The notes under the pieces: model-generated
What the model saw: the letters and a program-made list of their open reading frames with translations, nothing else
Told to the model about the DNA's origin: nothing
Databases searched by the model: none
Shown here: positions 29,301 to 41,300 of the stretch, one piece after another
How the letters are laid out: the number at the start of each line of letters is the position of its first letter
Numbering within the stretch: position 1 is the stretch's first letter
Program-made: the position numbers and the translations under genes
NCBI GenBank assembly: GCA_032433765.1
Contig: JAVIAB010000059.1
Location: 57,550,103 to 57,614,102 of the forward strand
Source: Megaustenia siamemsis
Lineage: Eukaryota; Mollusca; Gastropoda; Stylommatophora; Ariophantidae
Reading direction: 5' to 3'
DNA: 64,000 nucleotides

Positions 29301-32300
29301 CCGATCCGATCCAATCCAATCCAATCTTTCTTTTGCCTGAAGTATTGTCTATATCTGCAATGTTGTTTCCTGTATAAATTTTGCTGTCTTTTGTAATTCT
29401 TGCAGTGGCCCACATAGTATAGTGAGATCTGATTTTAGCCTTCTTGAATAATGGCAAAAAAACAGAAGGCTCCACGTGTATGTTAAAGAGCCCTTAGTAG
29501 TTGGAAACTGATAAGAGTAGATCAAAATTTCCACTTCTTCTTCTACAGTTCATCTTTCTGTGGAGCATAGGTCTTCAACAAACACTTTTCAAACATTCTG
29601 TTTCTTGCCATTCTTTTAAGTTGATTCCATGTCTCCCCCATCTTCTTCATCTCTGCTTCCATCGGTCTTCTCCAAGAATATTGTGGTCTTCCTCTTTGTC
29701 TTTTTTAAAAATTGCCACTGGCTCTTCAAAATTTATAGTAAAATTCTTGAACATCAAATTTGAGATCAAAACATAAAAAAATGAGAATGCTTCTGAAGTC
29801 CGAGAATAATTACCTGTATGGCAAGGGGCACCTGAGCACATAGTTGCAGGTGAAAAAAATGATTTAATGTAAAATTCAATCCCTCTGAACTTCATTAGAG
29901 ATGTAAAGCTGATGTATGCAAACAAAAAAAATAGCAAGAAAAGATAACCAGCTCGATCGTCCTGCTTCCATCCATTATGAAACACTCAGTTTTCGGAGAC
30001 AAAGGTGGCAGGACATGTGTGCCAGTGCTATTTCTTTCATGTGACTTCCGCAGATCGTCGCTGACTAAGATGATGATGCCGCTTCTGCCAGCGTGGTAGG
30101 AGCCAGCATTGTGAAGACCAGCACCTTCTATCTCCTCCCTTCTTCGCTGCAACTGAATTAATTACAGCGACCACCCACCAGTGGCGTCGCTAACCTTGAT
30201 TGTTGACTTGATGACTGCAGCAATGACGGCTCATTAAGAACAGAGCCTTCAACCACTTGGAGCTGCCACTCTGTTGATGCTGTGAAGTCTCCTTACACCG
30301 TGAGCATTCACGTGCCTAATATGAAGAAATTATATTATTAGAAATATGAAGAAATTGGGAGGAACGGACTGGGGGACAGACAGCAATATTTTGAAAAGAC
30401 TATACGTAGGAAGAGTCAGACCAGTTTTAGAGTATGGAGTCACAGCCTGGGCTATGGCTTCCAAATCACACCTTAGCAAAATTAACAGAACACAGAACCA
30501 AGCTACCCGTATCATCACTGGTGCTATGAAAAATACACCTATCAAGACTGTAGAAACAGTAACAGGTTTACAACCCTTAGATGACAGACGGGTCACTAAA
30601 GTATTGCAACAAGCGGAGAAATATAGAAGGCTCCTTAGCCACCCCATGCATCAAAGAATATCTGGTTCCGGAATTGTACGACTAAAGAGGAGCAACTTCG
30701 CTGCAATTGCCAATCAACTAACTACTGGAGACCCAGTACTTTCCCAAACAATACCGAAACCCTTGGGCCCATCTGATATGTCTCCTCATGGAAAACATAG
30801 AATACCAGAACTTCAGGAAAACATAACAGGAATCATGAAAAAAGGCACCCAATCAGATGCAGAAAGAAAACACGTAGCAGAAAAACATATACACGATACC
30901 TACCCACAGGACTCTTGGTCCCACATATACACAGATGGCTCTGCTACAAATGCCACCAGAAATGGAGGGGAGGTGTGTTCTTGACGCTGAACAATCAGGA
31001 CGAGATCACCAAGTCAAGAGCTACTGGAAAATTCTCAAACAACTTTAAAGCAGAAGCTGAGGCCATCAGAGATGCTGCAACACTGGCTACTCAACACAAA
31101 AATAACATGCACAATAAATTGGTGATTCTGACTGATGCACTGTCAGTACTATCAGCTCTAAAAAGCCCCAAGAACAATGAACTAGATGACTTGAGAACTA
31201 CCCTGGACCAACTATGCAATAACTTCCAGAGAGTAGTCATTCAGTGGATACCATCACACTGTAATATACACGGGAACGAACACGCAGACAAATTAGCTAA
31301 AGAGGGAGGGAGATTACCACAAGAGAACTAGCCGCTCAGTTATGATGAAGCCAAATTCATCCTCAAGGGTCAGTTCCATGAAAAATGGAAACGAGATCAC
31401 CCAAAGCATAACGTGAGTGACGGATACCACCAACTATCAAGGAGGGATCAAGTCATCATACTTCGCCTACGCACAGGCCACAATAGAATGAGAAATCACA
31501 TGTTCACCAAATTCAAAATAGGAACTACCAACCTATGCCACTGTACACTGGACAATATGACTACAAATCATGTTCTACAGGATTGCCCCCATTACATGGA
31601 CCTGAGAAGAGCAATGTGGTCCACGTCCACCTCCCGGGAGGAGAAACTATATGGGCAATAGATTCGCTTAAACAGACAGCTGACTTCATGAGAGAGTCTG
31701 GAATCCTGCTCTGATTGAGTCTTGATCGCAGAGAGAGAGAGAGAATACTCTCCTGCCTCACTCTACTCGTGGTTGTCAATAACTTCAGCCACAAGCACTC
31801 AATGCAGCCTTGCTGCTACTCACAATGTTGGGCGATCTGGGTTTCACTTCCCTTCACCAATATGGTGATCTAGTGGAGAATCATACTCCGTGCCCAGGAC
31901 CCTTGCGAGCTATTACGATACTTGATACGAACTGTCGTGTACTATGACACATAGCTTCATAGGATTTCTTATCTTGAAGCTAACCAGGGAATTGCTCCCG
32001 ACTTAACAAATAACTGTTTGTTGTATGCTGGCACAACTACATTAAATGCTAACTTCTCTTGAAGCTAACTTAGTGCTATATTCACACTTTGACAATAATG
32101 TTCGTGTACTATGACACACTAAATGAGATACTCTCTTCTCTGAAAACTCACAACTTGACGCTCATTGTTCGTGTACTATGACACACTACATGAGATGCTA
32201 CTTCTCTTGAAGCTAATCTATTGACTATTCTCGACTTAACAAACATTGTTCGTGGTAATAAAACACAACCACAGTCTAGGATTCTTTCTAGGCAGCTAAC

Positions 32301-35300
32301 TTAGTGACTATTCACAAATCTATCTTGAGGCTAACTTAGGGACGATTCACAACTTGCTAATACTGTTCTAAGGTTGGTGTTGTTCACTTGTATCCTAGCC
32401 TATCCTTACTATCTACTGTTCTACATACCAGCGCTCCTGGAAACCGAATCTGTTCTCTGTCGCGTCCATATACCAACTAACTTGTAGATCGCTCTCAGTT
32501 GTCCTAGCTCCCCCTTGATCCCCAGTACTGGCTGTAACACCAAAACACAGCCGTCTGTATCGGATCCTTGCTACTTCTCCAATGAATCTACCAAACCCTG
32601 CCTTTGTCTACTTAACTCCCCTTGCCTCGTTTCTAATCATGCTTCACGTTTTTCTCCTATTTCACAACGTGTTCACTTTTCTCGTGGTTCACGACGTATT
32701 CACCTGTTCACGCCCCTCGCGGACCCCTCATTTTATTTGTTATTTTTATTTTTATCCACTACCTCACTCCCTACTTGCCTTCTCAACATCTCACTGCTAT
32801 CCCCTGCTTTACATGTAGATGAATGGATAACAGTCAAATACACATATAATTTTGAGAGCTTAAGGATGAGAAACAGCCTGTGGGAAGATAGAAATTGAAG
32901 TACAAAGATGTCTGTGAAGTATCTCATAGTGAATTCTCCATTAGTGCAAAAGATTAGGAAAATATGGCACAAGATTATAGCATATAATGAAGAAATACAA
33001 GGTGTATCTAATACATTTGGTGAATGGTCCGATATCTCACCTTCAACATAGGCCAAGTGGGCATGCATGTTGAGAAACGCCACCTAGCATGGAGTACACA
33101 TGACCGTCAGGACAAACCCTCAGTATGAGAAGTATGATTACTGTACAATGAAGCAATGCCTGTGCACTGTGAGAACTATTTTTGACACTCTTTAGGCTTG
33201 GAAACAGAAAAAGTCCACAGACACCAAGATCAGAGGAGTACAGAGTATGATTGAGAACGAGTACACCACACTGAACCAAGAGTTGGTGCACATGGATCAC
33301 ACACTGACAGGCATTGCTGCTGTACTGTGGTATACCTCTCACTGTGACTATGTTCAACTGCCGACAGAATTTTTACCCTGATGGTCGTGATACTTCTCAA
33401 AGTTTCCCTGGATAGCCAAGTGCATGCATGCACACCAGGTTGCTGGTGAGATATCAGACCATTTACCAAACTTTTTAGGTACACCTCATATAAAAGGAAG
33501 TAGCACAATAGTTGAAAGGGGAGCCGCGATAGCTCAATGGTTAGTGAACTGGACTACAAAGGACAAGAGGTAGGGTTCGATCCCAACCGATGGCTCCTGG
33601 GTTCACCCAGCCTTAAATGGGTACTGGATTTTTTTCTGGGAAAGTAAAGCAGCACAGGCATAATACCGACCACATTACCCCAAAAATCATGTGCTGAAGG
33701 TCTGTAAAATATAGGGTCACTAACACCATATTCCCTATACGCCACTTGGTGTGACGGGGGTACTTGACTTTACTTGCAATAGTTGAAAATTAAATGAAAC
33801 CAAAATCAGAATAGTAAGACACAGGAGAGTAGAGGTGAGACTGGATAGCATACATTTGTTTATTCTGTTCACCGACTGATTTCAATATTGGCAAAATCAG
33901 ACATGAGAAAAAGGCGTGAGTGGGATCCTAGTTAGCTTTGGGTTACTAATTGTGATTGGACAGCTAACTCATGCTTCCCAGTTCATGCTTAGAAGATAGA
34001 TATTGTTACCTGAACCTACTTCTGAACTTTGTAGCTAATCGTAGGAAGAAGACCGAAATATAATCAGTAAAATAGAACTTGACCTACACATACTAAAGTC
34101 TAAATGTAAAGATCCTCAAGCATGGTGATGTTGAATAAAGCTGTGATTTACCAACCTAGCCAGTTAAAGCTCTTGGAGATGTTGAATAAAGCTGTGATTT
34201 ACCAACCTAGCCAGTTAAAGCTCTTGGAGATGTTGAATAAAAACTGTGATTTACCAACCTAGCCAGTTAAAGCTCTTGGAGATGTTGAATAAAGCTGTGA
34301 TTTACCAACCTAGCCAGTTAAAGCTCTTGGACATGTTGAATAAAGCTGTGATTTACCAACCTAGCCAGTTAAAGCTCTTGGAGATGTTGAATAAAGCTGT
34401 GATTTACCAACCTAGCCAGTTAAAGCTCTTGGACATGTTGAATAAAGCTGTGACTTACCAACCTAGCCAGTTAAAGCTCTTGGAGATGTTGAATAAAGCT
34501 GTGATTTACCAACCTAGCCAGTTAAAGCTCTTGGAGATGTTGAATAAAGCTGTGACTTACCAACCTAGCCAGTTAAAGCTCTTGGACATGTTGAATAAAG
34601 CTGTGATTTACCAACCTAGCCAGTTAAAGCTCTTGGAGATGTTGAATAAAGCTGTGACTTACCAACCTAGCCAGTTAAAGCTCTTGGAGATGTTGAATAA
34701 AGCTGTGATTTACCAACCTAGCCAGTTAAAGCTCTTGGAGATGTTGAATAAAGTTGTGACTTACCAACCTAGCCAGTTAAAGCTCTTGGAGATGTTGAAT
34801 AAAGCTGTGACTTACCAACCTAGCCAGTTAAAGCTCTTGGAGATGTTGAATAAAGCTGTGATTTACCAACCTAGCCAGTTAAAGCTCTTGGAGATGTTGA
34901 ATAAAGCTGTGATTTACCAACCTAGCCAGTTAAAGCTCTTGGAGATGTTGAATAAAGCTGTGATTTACCAACCTAGCCAGTTAAAGCTCTTGGAGATGTT
35001 GAATAAAAACTGTGATTTACCAACCTAGCCAGTTAAAGCTCTTGGAGATGTTGAATAAAGCTGTGATTTACCAACCTAGCCAGTTAAAGCTCTTGGACAT
35101 GTTGAATAAAGCTGTGATTTACCAACCTAGCCAGTTAAAGCTCTTGGAGATGTTGAATAAAGCTGTGATTTACCAACCTAGCCAGTTAAAGCTCTTGGAC
35201 ATGTTGAATAAAGCTGTGACTTACCAACCTAGCCAGTTAAAGCTCTTGGAGATGTTGAATAAAGCTGTGATTTACCAACCTAGCCAGTTAAAGCTCTTGG

Positions 35301-38300
35301 AGATGTTGAATAAAGCTGTGACTTACCAACCTAGCCAGTTAAAGCTCTTGGACATGTTGAATAAAGCTGTGATTTACCAACCTAGCCAGTTAAAGCTCTT
35401 GGAGATGTTGAATAAAGCTGTGACTTACCAACCTAGCCAGTTAAAGCTCTTGGAGATGTTGAATAAAGCTGTGATTTACCAACCTAGCCAGTTAAAGCTC
35501 TTGGAGATGTTGAATAAAGTTGTGACTTACCAACCTAGCCAGTTAAAGCTCTTGGAGATGTTGAATAAAGCTGTGACTTACCAACCTAGCCAGTTAAAGC
35601 TCTTGGAGATGTTGAATAAAGCTGTGATTTACCAACCTAGCCAGTTAAAGCTCTTGGAGATGTTGAATAAAGCTGTGATTTACCAACCTAGCCAGTTAAA
35701 GCTCTTGGAGATGTTGAATAAAGCTGTGATTTACCAACCTAGCCAGTTAAAGCTCTTGGAGATGTTGAATAAAGCTGTGATTTACCAACCTAGCCAGTTA
35801 AAGCTCTTGGAGATGTTGGAGATGTTGAATAAAGCTGTGATTTACCAACCTAGCCAGTTAAAGCTCTTGGAGATGTTGAATAAAGCTGTGATTTATCAAC
35901 CTAGCTAGTTAAAGCTCTTGGGGATGTTGAAACAGATTGGCTATGCTGACTTTACAACCTCACATGGGATAAATATAGATGCACTTTTTTTCTGAAAGAG
36001 CACAGTTATATAACCCATCTGGTTGGTTGAATTTATGAATGTGAAGCCTGCAGTTGACTGTAATTTATACTCTCTTACACACTCATTGCTTTTCTGCTCC
36101 TTGTGCTAACCAATATTGTTGATGCTCTGAAGATGGGATGTTCCTTTTCTGTCTTTGGGTCTGGATGGTCTAGAGGTAAAATATCAGCATCTAGATGAGG
36201 TCTCTGGTTCAAATCCCACCACAAGTGTGGGTTTTTTTTCAAATGGCACTACCCTCCCCTCTACTCCATCAGTAGTGAGATTCTATACCTAGCACTCTTG
36301 GATAATGGAGAAAAATCAGGAGGTTCTATGTGTGGTCTGTGCATGTTGAAGAATCCTTGGCAGTTAAAAGTCCAAATGAGTATCCCAAGATGGTTCACTG
36401 CTCTAGAACAGGATGGGGAACTGTTGCACCAAATTAAAAAATGCATCATATGTCCAACAACGTGACAGGTCGTGTGAGTAAGAACCATTTAAAGCTCTAG
36501 CCACATGGAAGGACACTTCAGAAAACAAATCATTGCTGCCTAAAAGTTACCGTTGCGAGAAGGAAAGGCTATAGGAGAACACCCAGGCAGGATGAGCCCA
36601 GCAGCCCTGGCCGGCATCCACCCTAAAAGTTACCATCAGGAGAAGGAAAGGCTATAGGAGAACACCCAGGCAGGATGAGCCCAGCAGCCCTGGCTGGCAT
36701 CCACCCTACAAGAAGGAAAACTTCTACTTCAAGCCAAGACCCAGCCTGTTGAAGATGGAGTATGCCAGCCACAGTACAGGTTGAGGGAAAAAAAGAGGAC
36801 ACACTGAGTATTGACCATGCGACCAGCTCATTGTGTGTTATGATGTTGTTCTTACCCCTCTACCATGAAACAGAACAAAGAGTCAAGCTCACATGATCAC
36901 ATGACTTCAACGCAGAAGAAGAAAAAGGTCACTGTCCTGGCAAAATTGTTCAGCAATTAAAAATCTGGCCATGCAGAAGACAAATGTGTCGGGCAGAAAG
37001 GGACAGATATCATTGCTTGTCTTACACTAGCGACACAACGCATCTATACCCATTTGGTGAGTGAACACTGAAGAAGATTGGCTCTCCAAGCTTAGAAATA
37101 ACATCCATCATCATCATCATCGAAGTGCCATCTCCGCAACAAAGGTTGGCTACCATGGAGCACCATTCTGCTCTGTCTCTTGCTTTGATGGTGCAGGTTG
37201 TCATAGGCTGATTTGTCCATCTTTTGATGTTACGCGTCAATGTTAGTCTTGGTCTGCCTCTGCCTCTTTTACCTTGTATTTTCCCCTCCAGGATTACTTT
37301 TAGTATGCTGTTGTGTCTTTTAACATGGCCCAAAAATCGCATTTGTCTTGTTTGAATTGTGTTTAGTAGTTCTCTTTTTATTTTTTGTTGTTTTAAAACT
37401 TCATCGTTTGTTTTCTTTTCCTTCCATCCAATTCTACCTATTCTTCTATATATCCACATTTCAAAGGCTTCAATTTTCTGTTCTGTTTTCTTGTGTAATG
37501 TCCATGTTTCTGCACCATATAGGAATATTGAGAAGATGTAACATTTTGCTAATTTTAGTTTTAGCCCTGGTGTTATTTGTTTTGATGTTAGTATGTTCTT
37601 CATGACATTAAAATTACTTTTTGCCATTCCTATTCTTTTGTTTATTTCATTTGTACATTTTCCATCACTGGTATGCCCAAGGTAGTTGTAGTTCTGAACT
37701 GTCTCCAGGTCTATTCCTTCAATTTTGATATCCACTTGTGGGTTTTGAGTATTTTCTTTGTTTATGATCATAGTTTTAGTCTTTTTGATATTCATAATTA
37801 GTCCATATTTTTTGCTTGTCATGTTTATTTCATTAAGTAATTGTTGTAGGTCTTTAGGATCTTCTGCTAGTAGTACAGTATCATCAGCATATCTTAGGTT
37901 ACTGATTAAGAAATAACATTAGGAATCTATTACTCCATTTGTCTTGACATAGTTTGTGTTCCACCATTTGCAGATGCCATTGCAATGGACATAGCAACAT
38001 TTGCCATGTGGACACAGGGGAGAGTTGTCAATGCAGAAACAACACAGAGACCAACTGTGAATCCAAAGATGAAGCTGATTGTTGGGAGTATCAGGTAATT
38101 TATCAGTTTTATTGAACAGTTAAGAGCATCTGTGTTGTTACTGTTGGTATATTTGTTTGGCAGTCATACGATCAATAATAATAATAAAAAAGAGATAAGA
38201 GAAATGGCCATGTAACCAACGATCTTATCAAGGGAAGTTGTAGTAAATAATGATTTTGAGAGGCTGGCGTGAATAAAAAAAAAAAGAAAGAAAATTGTGT

Positions 38301-41300
38301 CATGTGGAACACAATCGCTATTTTCTGCTGATGAATGTTGTTAAATAACCAGGAATGAAGCAACTTTTTGTGATTCACATAGTGAGAAGGTGAATTTGGG
38401 TTACTTTCATGATGTGTATATGCCTTCATCATCATCATCATCATGTGCCATACCGGTTGGCATAGGTGATCATGTCCCTCCACAATCTTCTATCTACAGT
38501 GCATCATATCAGTTCTGTTGTTGACTGTTTTCCATGCCATGATACCAAGCTATCCAGTATTTTCTCTCTTTGTCGCCCATGATGTCTCTTTCCTTTTATT
38601 TTGCCAGTTGTAACCAAGTATTCCAACTTTCCTCTTCTCATGATGTGCCCGAAAAATGTTGATTGCTTCTTTCTGATGTTTTTTTAAGAGCTCCCTTTTT
38701 GTGTTGGCCTCTTTGAGAACTTCCTCGTTGGTCTTTTTAGCAGTCCAGGGAACTTTCAACATTCTTCTGAGAAATCCCATCTCTGTGGCCTCCAATCGTC
38801 TTTTCATTTGTTTGTCCACGATTTGCTTCCATAGGTCAGAAGTTGAGCACAGGGAAGCAAACCTGCTCAACTAATTATAGGGAAGCAACCCTGCTCAACA
38901 AACTTTCAACAGCATTCATAGAGAGTATATGCCTTAAGAAGAGAAATGTAACATTTCTGACAGTGATTATATCTTCAATAGGGCTAAGCATGTTACTACT
39001 GTTTTGTCAAGTCTAGTCACAACAGTGCCTGTTAGTGTCAGCTGCTCTGTTGACATACAACCCAGCACCTCTACACATGGAACTGCAGTTGGGCCAGATA
39101 CAGTCAACATGTAGCATCGGAATAATTCCTTCATCACATCGTGGTAGACTAAGTCTTTGAAAAGAGTTTGATCACGAGATGGTGGGGGCATGTGGCCGAG
39201 CAGCACAATATTTCTGGTAGCGAAGTGGTTTTTAAGAATTTATTGTAAAATAATAAATTGTAAAGGTCATAGATTTTAAAATATATTTTGTCATTGTTGT
39301 GACCTTTTTAGACAGAAATAGCAGACTTAAGAATAAAAACATGCAAAGGTTTTCATTATTTTCCTCAAGGAAAACAATTTTTTTTTTATTTACTTATTTC
39401 TAAATCATCACACACATGTAAAGATGACATATTCAAATTCTTCATCCATTTTGCTTAAAACAAACATGTATAAATTAAACATGTAGGTGCAGTAGGTCCA
39501 GAGATATGCCTCTCTAAAGAATACATATTATTGCCTTTATTTATCTTCTGGTGTCAGGTGGTACATTTAAAAAAAATAAAGTCTGGGAGGGAAAGGGTTA
39601 ACAGAAAGGACACTTCTGAAACAAGATAATAAAATTGAATGGAGAGAACGGAATGAAAAGTATGAACCAAAATCACAGTAAAGTTCTGAGCAAGCCAAGA
39701 TATTCAGAGCATGCTTTTACAGAATATGTCTCATTGACTCCACCACCTGTGATTGTGGAACACCCAGGCAGACCCTGGGGAGCGTGCTCCAAAAGTTGAG
39801 CACAGGGAAGCAACCCTGCTCAACTAATTATAGGGAAGCAACCCTGCTCAACAAACTTTCAACAGCATTCATAGAGATTCTTTGTGGAAAATTTGGAAGC
39901 AATATCATCATCATCATCAAGTACCGGGCCTGCTGGCGTAGGTGATCATGTCTCTCCACAACTTTCGATCTCGGCAGCTATTTATCATTTCTGTTGTTGA
40001 CCTTCTGCCAAGCCATTCTCTTATGCTGTCTGTTATATTTTCTTTTTGCTTCCCTCTATCTCTTCATCCCTCAATTTTTCCAGTTGTTTCAATATATTCC
40101 AGTTGTTCACTTCTCATTACATGGCCAAAAATGATGATTGTTTCTTCCTAATATTGGAAATTAGCTCTCTTTTTGCTTTGACCTCTCTCAGAACATCTTC
40201 ATTACTCTTCTTAGCTGTCCATGGTACTCTCAACATTCTTCTGTAAAACCACATTTCTATAGACTCCAGTGGTTTCTTGTCTGTTGTCCTATTGTCCATG
40301 ATTCACATCCATATTTTAAGACTGGCTCTACGTAACATTTAAGAACTCTTTTTCTTGTTTCTATTGTAAAAAATTGATTGCATAGTATCTTCCTCATTTT
40401 TTTGGGAAAGCTGCTTTTGCCTGAGCCATTCTGCATCTCAACTCTTTTGTACATCTTCCATCTGCGGTTAACAAAGTTCCCAAATATATAAATTCATTTA
40501 CCTGTTTTAATATTGTTCCACTTGTCTTTATTTTGCACTGACCTGATGTCTTTTTCTTTGTTGTTATCATTACCTAAGTCCTTTTGCTATTGAGGCCGAG
40601 TCCTTTATTTTTGTTTTCTTTCACTATAATGTCCAACATTTCTTGTAACTCATTTTCATTCTTAGCAATTAAGACTGTATCATCAGCATACCTTAGATTT
40701 GTTATATTATGACCTCCAATTGTTATTCCAGGCATGCCCCTTATGGATCTTAAAATAATCTCACTATAAATATTAAACAAATCTGGTGACAGCACACAAC
40801 CTTATCTAACACCCTGTTTTATTTGTTGAAACATTCCCAATTGGTTTCCAGTTCTTATGGCCGCTGTTTGTTGCCAGTACATATTCTTTATTATTCTTAG
40901 ATCTTTGCTGTCTACGTTTATGCTTTCTAAAATTTGGTAGAAAGAGCCATAGAGGAAGCAATATGGCTTACCATAAAAAAACATAAATTTTATCAAAGAC
41001 ATGTATGATGGATACACATGTGCAGTTTGTACAGAGGAAGGACTTGGCGAATGTTTTCCAATAGAAACTGGGGTTAAACAAGGATGTATTTTATCGCCGT
41101 TGTTATTTGGAATTATGGACTTCACAATGAAGAAATGCTGCACTGGTAACAAAGGCATCGAATGGATACAAGGAGACCATTTGGAGGACCTCGGCTTTGC
41201 TGATGACATAGTCCTCATCAGCAGTCAGATAAAAATGATGCAAGAAAACACAAATGAACTATCAATCAATAGCCAGCAAAATTGGGCTTGAGATCAATTT

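Noticed and set aside
29036..29475. Pair of 113-codon ORFs on opposite strands
   Set aside because: They are mirror images produced by the palindrome and consist of repeat sequence.
34246..35908. Two long ORFs (260 and 298 codons) of 17-residue repeats
   Set aside because: They are a by-product of a 51-bp satellite period inside a MEGF8 intron; the array extends beyond both ORFs and is broken only by one inserted base.
38967..39206. 79-codon minus-strand ORF
   Set aside because: No recognisable domain or homologue pattern; inside a repeat-rich intron.
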